Assembly (NCBI RefSeq): GCF_028993615.1
Contig: NZ_CP118632.1
Location: 3,038,001 to 3,102,000 of the forward strand
Direction: 5' to 3'
Length of the DNA stretch: 64,000 nucleotides
Source of the DNA: Herbaspirillum sp. WKF16
GTDB lineage: Bacteria; Pseudomonadota; Gammaproteobacteria; Burkholderiales; Burkholderiaceae_D
Position 1 is the stretch's first letter. Each line of letters opens with the position of its first letter. Shown piece by piece: positions 40,499 through 48,384 of the stretch. The notes under the pieces were generated by a model. The model was not told the DNA's origin, made no database searches, and saw only the letters and a list, made by a program, of their open reading frames with translations. A program made the position numbers and the translations under genes.

Positions 40499-42658
40499 TC
40501 AGGAAAATACAGATTCGTCATTCAATTGGCGGCTGGAGCGCAGCAAGGCTGCCACATCAACAATCAAGGCGACGCCGCCGTCACCCAGAATGGTAGCACC
40601 TGAAATGCCGGCTACCTTGCGATAATTCGATTCGAGGTTTTTCACCACAATCTGTTGCTGGCCGATCAAGTCGTCCACGAACAGCGCCGCCTTCTTGCCA
40701 TCGGACTCCAGGATCACCACCAGCCCCTGCGAAGGGTCGGTGAACGAGGGAGTGATGTTGAAAATCTGATAAAGCGGTATCAACGGCAGGTATTCGCCAC
40801 GAACCCGCAGCACCTGGCCTTGGCCGCTGATTTCCTTGATATCTTGCGCCATCGGCTGCAAAGATTCAACCACATATCCCAGCGGCAATATATACACCTC
40901 TTCGCCGATGCGGATCGACATGCCGTCCAGGATGGCCAGCGTCAACGGCAGCGAGATCGAGATCGTGGTGCCGAAGCCCTTGCTGGAGCGGATATCCACC
41001 ACGCCGCCCATGGCCAGGATGTTGCGCTTGACCACATCCATGCCCACGCCGCGGCCCGACACGTCGGTCACCTGCTCGGCGGTGGAGAAGCCCGGTTCGA
41101 AGATCAGTTGCCAGACATCGGCGTCGCTGATGTTGTCCGACACCGGCATGCCCTGCAACTTGGCCTTGGCCAGGATCTTGTCGCGGTTCAAGCCGCCGCC
41201 GTCGTCGGTGACTTCGATGATGATGTTGCCGCCCTGGTGCTCGGCCGACAACGACAGCGTGCCGGCCTCGCTCTTGCCGGCCTCGCGCCGCGCGTCGGGC
41301 AGCTCGATGCCGTGGTCGATGCTGTTGCGCACCAGGTGGGTCAGCGGATCGACGATGCGCTCGATCAGGCCCTTGTCCAGCTCGGTGGCGGCGCCGTGGG
41401 TGACGAACTCGACCTGCTTGCCCAGCTTGTGCGCCAGGTCGCGCACCATGCGCGGGAAGCGCGAGAAGACGTAGTCCATCGGCATCATGCGGATCGACAT
41501 CACCGACTCTTGCAGGTCGCGCGTGTTGCGGCTCAGCTGGCTGACGCTGTTCAACAGGTGTTCGTGCATCATCGGGTCGAGCTTGCCGACCCGCTGCTCG
41601 ATCATGGCTTGCGTGATGACCAGCTCGCCGACCAGGTTGATCAGCTGGTCGACCTTCTCGACGCTGACGCGGATGGACGACGACTCATGGCCGGCTGCCG
41701 CGGCGGCAGCGCCCTTGGCGGCCTTCTTTTCTGCCGCGGCATGTTCGGTGACAGGCAGCGGCGCCTCATCGGGATGATGATGCTCCGTCTCGGACTCGGC
41801 CTTCTTGGCCTTGATGTCGAGCGGCACGAAGGGCGCGAAGAAGCCGTAGCCCTGCTCGCGCTCCTTGTCTTCGATCGTCGTGTGGTTATCGAGGAAGCCG
41901 TAACCCTGGATGCGCTCGCGCTGCTCCTGGGTCGTGAAATTGTCGAAGAAGCCGTAGCCCTGCTCCTCTTCCTTGGCGTGGACCGGTTCAACGGCTTGCG
42001 AAATCTTGAGATCGGCGACGTTGACGATGAAGGCGCAGATGGCGACCACGTCATCGATCGGTTCGGCGGTATCGAGGATGAACACCCAGCGCCCTTCGGG
42101 CGACTTGGACTTCTCGATCTTGCCCAGCATGGCCAGCTCGTCGGAGAGCGCCTCGGCATCCTTGTCGGTGATCTCCGGCATCTCGATGCGGTAACGCTGT
42201 ACTCCGCCGGGCGCCGCAGCCGGGGTCGCCGGGTGGGCAGCGGGCGAGGATTTCGCCGGAGCGGAGCTCTTGCCTTCGGACAGCGACTGCAGCAGCATGC
42301 GCACGTCGCCGACCGCATCCTGGTCGACTTCCGCGCCGTGCTTGTGGCCGTCCAGCATGGATTTGAGCACGTCCTTGGCCGCCAGGAAGGCGTCCACGTG
42401 CTCGGCGGTCAGCGCCATCTGGCCCTGGCGAATACGGTCCAGCAAGGACTCCAGCACGTGCGTGACGCCGGCGATGTCGCTCAGGCCGAACGTGGAGGAG
42501 CCGCCTTTGATCGAATGGGCGGCGCGGAAGATCGCGTTCAGATCCTCAGAATCCGGCGCGGCCACATTGACGGCCAACAACAGCTTTTCCATCTCGGCGA
42601 GCCCTTCCTCGGCCTCGTCGAAGAAGACCTGGAAAAACTGGCTCATATCAATGCTCAT
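40499..42658 (-). CDS. cheA: Chemotaxis histidine kinase CheA with repeated linker motif
   Basis: CheA autophosphorylates and passes phosphate to CheY. The P1 Hpt domain has His48 in FRAAHSIKGGSSTFGL. A P2-like domain covers about residues 153-225. The dimerisation helices begin at about 328 (SIRVSVEKVDQLINLVGELV). The HATPase (HLVRNSIDHGIELPDARREA and VTDDGGGLNRDKIL) and a CheW-like C-terminal domain follow. Its 719 residues exceed the E. coli protein, mainly in the linker after P2. There the motif QGYGFF/L occurs three times at an exact 18-residue period (233, 251, 269). The ATG at 42658 has GGAG at good distance. cheW follows directly. Confidence 0.97.
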   Translation of the reverse strand: MSIDMSQFFQVFFDEAEEGLAEMEKLLLAVNVAAPDSEDLNAIFRAAHSIKGGSSTFGLSDIAGVTHVLESLLDRIRQGQMALTAEHVDAFLAAKDVLKSMLDGHKHGAEVDQDAVGDVRMLLQSLSEGKSSAPAKSSPAAHPATPAAAPGGVQRYRIEMPEITDKDAEALSDELAMLGKIEKSKSPEGRWVFILDTAEPIDDVVAICAFIVNVADLKISQAVEPVHAKEEEQGYGFFDNFTTQEQRERIQGYGFLDNHTTIEDKEREQGYGFFAPFVPLDIKAKKAESETEHHHPDEAPLPVTEHAAAEKKAAKGAAAAAAGHESSSIRVSVEKVDQLINLVGELVITQAMIEQRVGKLDPMMHEHLLNSVSQLSRNTRDLQESVMSIRMMPMDYVFSRFPRMVRDLAHKLGKQVEFVTHGAATELDKGLIERIVDPLTHLVRNSIDHGIELPDARREAGKSEAGTLSLSAEHQGGNIIIEVTDDGGGLNRDKILAKAKLQGMPVSDNISDADVWQLIFEPGFSTAEQVTDVSGRGVGMDVVKRNILAMGGVVDIRSSKGFGTTISISLPLTLAILDGMSIRIGEEVYILPLGYVVESLQPMAQDIKEISGQGQVLRVRGEYLPLIPLYQIFNITPSFTDPSQGLVVILESDGKKAALFVDDLIGQQQIVVKNLESNYRKVAGISGATILGDGGVALIVDVAALLRSSRQLNDESVFS
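41837..41962 (-). repeat. 18-residue (54-bp) imperfect repeats within cheA
   Basis: Three copies start with QGYGF, each followed by F or L, at residues 233, 251 and 269. The first two continue as DNFTTQEQRERI and DNHTTIEDKERE; the third breaks off into APFVPL. Copies differ at the DNA level, so the repeat is old and kept at the protein level. Confidence 0.85.
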
Positions 42659-42713
42659 GCCTGGGCTCCGTCATGAATGCGGTACGTGTCGTCGTTGTCG
42701 TTGTTGTTGTGGA

Positions 42714-43079
42714 TCAGCCGATCACTTTTTTGACGACTTCGGTCAGGCGCTGCGGATCGAACGGCTTGACCAGCCAGCCGTTGGCGCCGGCCGCCTTGCC
42801 CTTGGCCTTCATCTCGTCGCTGAACTCGGTGGTCAGCATCAGGATGGGCACCCGCGCATAACTGGTCAACTCGCGCAGGGAGCGGATCAAGGTCAGGCCA
42901 TCCATGCGCGGCATGTTCTGGTCGGTCAACACCAGATCGAAGGTTTGCGACTTGGCCTTTTCCAGCGCATCCACGCCGTCGACCGCTTCCGTGACGTTGT
43001 AACCCGCAGCCTTCAGGCTAAAAACCACCATCTGACGCAGCGATCCGGAATCATCTACCGCGAGAATCGTTTTAGACAT
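42714..43079 (-). CDS. cheY: Chemotaxis response regulator CheY
   Basis: This single-domain receiver of 121 residues binds FliM when phosphorylated to change flagellar rotation. The acidic pocket is at AVDDSG (Asp9 and Asp10), the phospho-acceptor is Asp53 (LVLTDQNMPRMDG), the switch Thr is in PILMLTTEFS, and the conserved Lys sits in WLVKPFDPQ. The ATG at 43079 gives MSKTILAVDD; an upstream frame to 43166 has no support. It lies between the CheZ-like gene and cheA. Confidence 0.96.
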   Translation of the reverse strand: MSKTILAVDDSGSLRQMVVFSLKAAGYNVTEAVDGVDALEKAKSQTFDLVLTDQNMPRMDGLTLIRSLRELTSYARVPILMLTTEFSDEMKAKGKAAGANGWLVKPFDPQRLTEVVKKVIG

Positions 43080-43226
43080 TGTTACTCCCTGTTTCTTCAA
43101 TATGGCTGCAATCGCAAATACCGGATTATGCCGCACCAGCGCCTTCGGCCGCACTGTCCCGGGCATGCCGGAATGACCTAGTTCAATCTTGTTTCACTCT
43201 GCCGCCCTCCCGGCAGGCGCGCCCGG

Positions 43227-43781
43227 CTAGAACAACTCGATGTCGCCGCTTTCCATGCGGGTCTGGCGCACGGCTTTCCACAAGCCCGTGTCCAGCACGT
43301 TGAGGCGCTCCTCGATGGCGTGCACGGTGGCCGACAGCAGCTTTTCCAGTTCCTCGTCGCTCTGCCCCTGCTCGGGAACGATCTCGAAGCTGTTGGCGCT
43401 GAGCACGCCGAGCGCTTCGCGCAGGCCGATCACTCGACGCACGATACGCTCCAGCAGCTGGCTGGTCATGTCCTGGAATTGCAGGCCGGTCACGGCCGCA
43501 TTGACGTGCTGGCTGACTTCGCTCTGGGTGGCCTTGAGCTTTTCTATGCTCTCGACGTCCAGCGTGCCCTGGCCGTTCATCAGCGCCTCGAGGATCACCT
43601 GCTGCTCCTGCACCGACCGGTGCAGGTCCATGAAACTGTTGCCCAGCTTGCCGATAGCCTCGCCCAGCAGGATGTTGGTCTGGACCAGGTCCGACTCCAC
43701 TTCCGTCAATTGGCGGCTGCCGCCGCTTGCCGTGTCGAGCAGCAAGCGCTTGAGCTCATGCAGCATTGTCTTGGTCGGCAT
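43227..43781 (-). CDS. CheZ-like chemotaxis protein, probable CheY-P phosphatase
   Basis: The 184-residue protein is almost all helix. It contains GLQFQDMTSQLLERIVRRV, where Asp104 and Gln108 form the D-x-x-x-Q pair that in CheZ binds CheY and positions the attacking water. The C-terminus (MESGDIELF) is acidic then hydrophobic, like the CheY-binding tail of CheZ. It is shorter than E. coli CheZ (214 residues) and the remaining similarity is weak, so I call it CheZ-like rather than CheZ. It lies between motB and cheY on the same strand, which fits. The start at 43781 follows GGAAGAGAG; a TTG at 43805 is less likely. Confidence 0.78.
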   Translation of the reverse strand: MPTKTMLHELKRLLLDTASGGSRQLTEVESDLVQTNILLGEAIGKLGNSFMDLHRSVQEQQVILEALMNGQGTLDVESIEKLKATQSEVSQHVNAAVTGLQFQDMTSQLLERIVRRVIGLREALGVLSANSFEIVPEQGQSDEELEKLLSATVHAIEERLNVLDTGLWKAVRQTRMESGDIELF

Positions 43782-43822
43782 ATCCGGCTCTCTTCCCGTG
43801 ATCAATTAAAACAACGTCGGCG

Positions 43823-44761
43823 TCAATTCTTCGCCGGAGCGCTCAGGCCTTCCTGAACGTCGCCATCGCTGGCGTCGGTCGGAACGTTGAGCGAGCCGCT
43901 ATCCTTCTCCACCAGCTCCTCGGCCTTCTTGTTCATCACGATGATGCTGATGCGGCGATTGATGGGATTGAACGGATCTTCCTTGTCCAGCAGCACGGCG
44001 GACGACAGGCCCACCACGCGCAATACCTTGGATTCGTCCATGCCGCCCAGGATCAGCTCCCGGCGCGAGGCGTTGGCGCGATCGGCCGACAATTCCCAGT
44101 TGCTGTAACCGCGCTCGCCGCTCGAATACGGCGTGGCGTCGGTGTGGCCCGAGAGGCTGATCCGGTTGGGCACGTCGTTGAGCGTGCGGCCGATCTCATG
44201 CAGGATGTCCCGGGTGTAGGGCTGCAGCTGCGCGCTGGCCAGGGCGAACATCGGACGGTTCTTCTCGTCGACGATCTGGATGCGCAAGCCTTCGGAGGTG
44301 ATGTCGATAAGCAGCTGGTTCTTGAACTGCTTGAGCGTGGGATTGGAATCGATCGCCTTTTCCAGGCGCGACTTGAGGTCTTCCAGGCGGCTGCGCTCGG
44401 CGCGTTCAAGCTCTTGCTGCGCCTGCTTCAAGGTCTGCTTGCGAGTGACGGTATCGTTTTCGCCCTTGCGCAGCTGGCCGTCCTGGCGGGTAAGATCCTT
44501 GCCGCCGCCGGGAATCACGGTGTTGGCGTCGCCGCTGCCGGAGCCGCCGGCCATGGCGACCTTCAGCGGGGTCTTGAAGTATTCCGCGATGCCGTTGAGA
44601 TCGCCCTTGGCGGTCGAACCCAGCAGCCACATCAGCAGGAAGAACGCCATCATCGCGGTCACGAAGTCGGCGTACGCGATCTTCCAGGCGCCGCCGTGGT
44701 GACCGCCGCCGCCCTTCTTGATCCGTTTAACAATAATGGGACGTAGCCCTTCGTCGGCCAT
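43823..44761 (-). CDS. motB: Flagellar motor stator protein MotB
   Basis: MotB forms the proton-driven stator with MotA and anchors it to peptidoglycan. The single N-terminal helix holds the proton-carrying Asp32 in YADFVTAMMAFFLLMWLLGS. A plug/linker region follows, then an OmpA-like peptidoglycan-binding domain (ISLSGHTDATPYS and NRRISIIVMNKKAEELVE). Length is 312 residues. The His/Gly-rich KKGGGGHHGGAWK start is usual. It lies 65 bp after motA. Confidence 0.97.
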   Translation of the reverse strand: MADEGLRPIIVKRIKKGGGGHHGGAWKIAYADFVTAMMAFFLLMWLLGSTAKGDLNGIAEYFKTPLKVAMAGGSGSGDANTVIPGGGKDLTRQDGQLRKGENDTVTRKQTLKQAQQELERAERSRLEDLKSRLEKAIDSNPTLKQFKNQLLIDITSEGLRIQIVDEKNRPMFALASAQLQPYTRDILHEIGRTLNDVPNRISLSGHTDATPYSSGERGYSNWELSADRANASRRELILGGMDESKVLRVVGLSSAVLLDKEDPFNPINRRISIIVMNKKAEELVEKDSGSLNVPTDASDGDVQEGLSAPAKN

Positions 44762-44826
44762 GCCTCTACTCCTGCTTCAATACTCTGGTTGCTGTGGAAT
44801 CGATATGTACTTCGGGTCCGATCGCC

Positions 44827-45687
44827 TTATTTGCTCTTGGCCTGCTTCACGTGCTCTTCCAGTTCGAGGAAGGTCGGGCGTTCGGTCGAGAACAGGACCT
44901 TGCGGCCGAATTCGATCGACAGCGCCGGCGCATAGCCATTCAGGCTGGCCAACAGGGTAACCTTGACGCATTGGTAGATCTTGGTCGATTCGTGCAACTT
45001 CTGCTCCAGCAGGCTCGACAGCGGGCCCACGAAGCCGTACGCCAGCAGAATACCGAGGAAGGTACCGACCAGCGCGTGCGCGATCAGCATACCCAGTTCC
45101 GAAGGCGGGATGCCCACCGATTCCATGGTGTGCACCACGCCCATCACCGCCGCCACGATACCGAACGCCGGCATGCCGTCGCCCAGCTTGGCAATGCAGT
45201 GCACCGGAATCTCGCCCTCGTGGTGGTGCGTCTCGATTTCGTTGTCCATCAGGTTTTCGATCTGGAACGCATCCATGTTGCCCGACACCATCAGGCGCAG
45301 GTAGTCGGTCATGAATTCGATCAGGTGATGGTCGGCCAGCACGCCGGGGTACTTGCTGAAGATCGGGCTGTTCTCAGGCTCTTCGATGTCGCCTTCGATC
45401 GACATCAGGCCCTCTTTGCGCGACTTGGTCAGAATCTCGAACAACAGCGCCATCAGCTCCATGTACAGCGCCTTGGTGTACACCGAGCCCTTGAAGACGC
45501 TCGGCATGGCTTTCATGGTGGCCTTGATGGCCTTGTTGTTGTTGCCGACAAGGAAAGCGCCAAGCGCGGCGCCGCCGATCATCAGCAGTTCAAGTGGCTG
45601 AAACAGCGCCCCCAGGTGGCCGCCCGACATTGCGAATCCGCCGAAGACGGAGAAGCAGACCACGACATATCCAATTATGACTAACAA
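44827..45687 (-). CDS. motA: Flagellar motor stator protein MotA (TTG start)
   Basis: MotA has four membrane helices and makes the stator channel with MotB. The N-terminus MLVIIGYVVVCFSVFGGFAM aligns with MotA of E. coli from its first residue. The cytoplasmic loop carries the charged residues near EFMTDYLRLMVSGNMDAFQI, and the MAHALVGTFLGILLAYGFVG-type helices follow. The first codon at 45687 is TTG with GGGAG upstream; no in-frame ATG fits the conserved start, so a TTG start is well supported. A good sigma-28 promoter lies about 110 bp upstream. Confidence 0.96.
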   Translation of the reverse strand: MLVIIGYVVVCFSVFGGFAMSGGHLGALFQPLELLMIGGAALGAFLVGNNNKAIKATMKAMPSVFKGSVYTKALYMELMALLFEILTKSRKEGLMSIEGDIEEPENSPIFSKYPGVLADHHLIEFMTDYLRLMVSGNMDAFQIENLMDNEIETHHHEGEIPVHCIAKLGDGMPAFGIVAAVMGVVHTMESVGIPPSELGMLIAHALVGTFLGILLAYGFVGPLSSLLEQKLHESTKIYQCVKVTLLASLNGYAPALSIEFGRKVLFSTERPTFLELEEHVKQAKSK

Positions 45688-45741
45688 GTGCCTACTCCCG
45701 TCCCAGTGGCGTTGAGTGTATTTTCACGTTCGTCAGATTAC

Positions 45742-45774
45742 ATGTATTCCAATCAAGCAAATGGGGGAATACAT
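45742..45774. repeat. 9-bp inverted repeat in the motA leader
   Basis: ATGTATTCC (45742-45750) and GGAATACAT (45766-45774) pair perfectly across 15 bases. It lies between the predicted sigma-28 promoter and motA, so it could be an RNA hairpin or a dimeric regulator site. Confidence 0.6.
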
Positions 45775-45800
45775 ATCCGAAAAACGCCCTTCCTTTTCGA

Positions 45801-45826
45801 TTTACGGCTGAATTTGCGCAAACTTA
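45801..45826 (-). promoter_or_regulatory. Predicted sigma-28 (FliA) promoter of motA
   Basis: On the minus strand TAAGTTT (45826-45820), 11 spacer bases and GCCGTAAA (45808-45801) match the enterobacterial FliA consensus TAAAGTTT-N11-GCCGATAA closely. Start of transcription would be near 45795. This fits class-3 control of the motAB-che genes. Confidence 0.72.
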
Positions 45827-45856
45827 ATACGTAGCGTCTCGCCGTATCCACTTTCG

Positions 45857-46651
45857 CTACATGCGCCATCCATGCAGCACCGGGCCGCCCCCCTCGGGCT
45901 GGATCACGATGTCCGGAGGCGCCTCCGGGATATGGAACTCATAACTGAGCAGCAGTGAGCCGCCGCGCATCTCGGCCCTGGCCTTGCGCCACAGCGCCGC
46001 CATGGCGGCCGGGGACAGATAGGCGAACACCACGTCGTAGTCGGCAAAGTCCAGCAGCAGGTAGTCGCCGCGCACGAAGCGGCAGCGGTTGCCGTTCATG
46101 GCCGCCCTCACCCGGCTTACCAGCCAGGGCAGCGGCGCGATCTCGATGCCGATGAATTCACTCTCGGGCCGGCGGCGGGCCAGGTTGAGCACGGCGCCGC
46201 CCAGGCCGCTGCCGATATCCATGAAGCGGATCGGCCTCCCCTGCGGCAACAACCCGGCCACCGCATCCCAGGCCGGCTGGCCGGACGGGTAGAACGGCAC
46301 CTGGCTGCGGAAGGTGGACCAGAACAGCACCAGCAGGAACAGGAAGACGGCCAGGAACAGCCAGGAAGGCAGGTGCAACTGCCCCACGCCCAGGGCTGCC
46401 GCGGGAAACACCAGCAGGATGAACCACCACCACGCCGCCATGCGGCGCAGGCGCGCCAGCAGCGCGGCGATCACGCCGTGCAGCAGCGAAGTCTGGAACG
46501 GGGAAAAGGGAGACAGGCCTGCGCGCTGCGCCAAGACATCCAGCACGTTGGCGCCGACCAGGCCGATGAAGAAGAGGAACAGCGCCTGCACCGCAGGCGC
46601 CTGCAGCAGCGGCCTGCGGCGGGCGCCCGGATCATTCTGGTGTTCTGACAT
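45857..46651 (-). CDS. Membrane-bound class I SAM-dependent methyltransferase
   Basis: The 264-residue product has about four N-terminal hydrophobic helices (AVQALFLFFIGLVGANVLDV, AAWWWFILLVFPAAALGVG and neighbours) followed by a soluble Rossmann domain. The SAM motif is IRFMDIGSGLGGAVLNLARR and the acidic strand end is FIGIEIAPLPWLVSR. A FVRGDYLLLDFADYDVVFAY segment forms the motif II/III region. The substrate is unknown. It lies between flhC and motA on the same strand, which is an unusual neighbour; a role in motility, such as modifying flagellin or a membrane component, is only a guess. It ends just upstream of the motA sigma-28 promoter. Confidence 0.85.
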   Translation of the reverse strand: MSEHQNDPGARRRPLLQAPAVQALFLFFIGLVGANVLDVLAQRAGLSPFSPFQTSLLHGVIAALLARLRRMAAWWWFILLVFPAAALGVGQLHLPSWLFLAVFLFLLVLFWSTFRSQVPFYPSGQPAWDAVAGLLPQGRPIRFMDIGSGLGGAVLNLARRRPESEFIGIEIAPLPWLVSRVRAAMNGNRCRFVRGDYLLLDFADYDVVFAYLSPAAMAALWRKARAEMRGGSLLLSYEFHIPEAPPDIVIQPEGGGPVLHGWRM

Positions 46652-46711
46652 CTATGCGAGCGGCCCCATGCTGATGAATGCGTACGCCGCCGCAAAAAAA
46701 TGCGTCAATCC

Positions 46712-47311
46712 TCAGGCCACGGCGGCCAGCGGCGCCGAAACGGCCACCGGCATCAGCGCGGACTCGGACATGGCGACCACGACGGCATCCTTGGCCTTCT
46801 TGGTCTTGCCGGCGCGCGAGGGCATGTGGCACAGGCCGCACATGTAATCCTGGTGCAGGTCCAGGCGATGCACGACGTAATGGCCGTTGCACTTGCAGCA
46901 GGGCGTGGTCATCAGCATCTTGCTTTCGAAGAAGCGCACCAGGGTCCAGGCGCGGGTCAACGACAGCACCGGCTCACCCGAGTCCGAATGGCCAACCTGC
47001 TCGAGGTAGAGCTTGTAGGCCTTCATCACGGCTTCGATGCCGGAGATGCGGGCGTATTCCACCAGATACTTGTGGATATTGATGAACAGCGAAGAATGGA
47101 TGTTGGGCTGCCAGGTGATGAACCAGTCCGTGGAGAACGGCAGCATGCCCTTGGGCGGAGAAACGCCCTTCAATTCCTTGTAGAGCTTCAGCAGGCGCTC
47201 GCGCGACAGCGAAGTTTCCGATTCCAGCAGCTGGAGGCGCGCCCCCAGATTGATCAGCTCTATGGCCAACTGAATTTCCTGCGCCTCTGTGACAACGCTT
47301 TTCTTAGCCAT
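46712..47311 (-). CDS. flhC: Flagellar transcriptional activator FlhC
   Basis: FlhC binds DNA with FlhD (FlhD4C2) as the master activator of flagellar genes. The 199-residue protein has the FlhC zinc site: Cys138, Cys141, Cys158 and Cys161 (TPCCKCNGHYV and YMCGLCHMPSRAGK). The helical N-terminal part (IQLAIELINLGARLQLLESE) matches the family. The C-terminal 30 residues after the zinc site are Ala/Val-rich and may be flexible. It follows flhD by 176 bp. Confidence 0.97.
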   Translation of the reverse strand: MAKKSVVTEAQEIQLAIELINLGARLQLLESETSLSRERLLKLYKELKGVSPPKGMLPFSTDWFITWQPNIHSSLFINIHKYLVEYARISGIEAVMKAYKLYLEQVGHSDSGEPVLSLTRAWTLVRFFESKMLMTTPCCKCNGHYVVHRLDLHQDYMCGLCHMPSRAGKTKKAKDAVVVAMSESALMPVAVSAPLAAVA

Positions 47312-47487
47312 GTTACTACCCCCGATGATTTCGTAACGATTCTGCCTGACCCCATCCTCGCCACTTGTTTTCAGGGCGAGGCATCAGGCTTCAAACTTCC
47401 AAGACCAACTTATGTGCTACTCAACGTCTTCCCCACCGGCGCGTTGACTGACTAACGCGATGCGCCGGTCCTGCTCGTCTTGTTGTT

Positions 47488-47805
47488 TTACGAAATTTGT
47501 TCGCTGGGCTGACAAGCCATCAGGATGGCCGCATGCGACTGGGCCAGGCTTTTGTCCTTGTTGTAGTTCGTCAGCATGCCGAGAATGGCGCCATCGTCGA
47601 AGCGAAAGCGCGTCAGCATCATATTGGTGGCCGCCAACTTCATGATCTGCGCATTGGAGAGACCTTCGATCAGGTCCGCGATCTCGGCGCTGATGCCGAG
47701 CCGGAAAATCGCCGTCGGCTTGTCGGAGCGGATCATCTGCTGCGCCAGCATCAGATAGCTCAGATTGGCGTCTCGAATTTCCGCCATCATGTCGTTGGTA
47801 TTCAT
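47488..47805 (-). CDS. flhD: Flagellar transcriptional activator FlhD
   Basis: FlhD is the partner of FlhC. The 105-residue protein carries the family blocks IRDANLSYLMLAQQMIRSDK, AIFRLGISAEIADLIEGLS and MKLAATNMMLTRFRFDDGA. The ATG at 47805 gives MNTNDMMAEIRD, the usual FlhD start; a GTG two codons upstream is less likely. It is the first gene of the leftward flhDC-mot-che group, with about 580 bp of non-coding DNA upstream. Confidence 0.96.
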   Translation of the reverse strand: MNTNDMMAEIRDANLSYLMLAQQMIRSDKPTAIFRLGISAEIADLIEGLSNAQIMKLAATNMMLTRFRFDDGAILGMLTNYNKDKSLAQSHAAILMACQPSEQIS

Positions 47806-48384
47806 TTGCACCCCGCCTCAAAAGAGAACTGCTTACAGTCAGTTACATTTACTTGACTGCAAGCCAATTCTGAGGGGGGGGAGAAAGGCGGGAAATTAGA
47901 CTTGGTCGGTATTTTTCGTCAGAGACGCCACCGGGCCTCTTGTAGGTCTTTGTCTGACAAAAATCGGGGATTATTTCCTTATCGACAAGTATGCCGATAA
48001 GGAAGTCTGACTACAGAAGACTTTCGAGGCCGTAATCAAACTTCTAACAAAAAATATTTCCGCAACGAAATCGCGCCAGAAAATTGCAAAACACCCAATA
48101 AAAGCATATGTAAATTATTTGCATATGCCCGTCTTATGTTGCTTGCCAACGACTAGCTCATCAGCGCAGCCCATAAGCCTTTGTTGCCTGCAATGTAGTT
48201 TTGTTCTCGATGCGACGGCTGAAACTTGCATCTTTTTACAAAGGCTTACACTGTTTTCGCAACAGGATGATGACAAGCTTCATTGTAGAACTGCTGCGCT
48301 GGCAATAAAGCCGCAAACAGAAGGCAACATTTCCTTCAATTCAATTGCCGACAAGTAAATCGCGGAACATGTCGCCTTCCCGGC
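47806..48384 (-). promoter_or_regulatory. Long AT-richer flhDC upstream region
   Basis: About 580 bp without a supported gene. It is visibly poorer in GC than its surroundings. It contains a perfect inverted repeat TTCCTTATCG/CGATAAGGAA (47975-47984 and 47995-48004) with a 10-base spacer, the motif GTCTGAC twice nearby, and a paired GCATATG site (48103-48128). I do not see a convincing promoter hexamer pair. Integration of many signals at flhDC is known in other bacteria. A 79-codon rightward frame here has no ribosome site. Confidence 0.55.

Noticed and set aside
48119..48358. 79-codon rightward frame in the flhDC upstream region
   Set aside because: No ribosome site, no recognisable motif, and it overlaps the regulatory region; probably chance.
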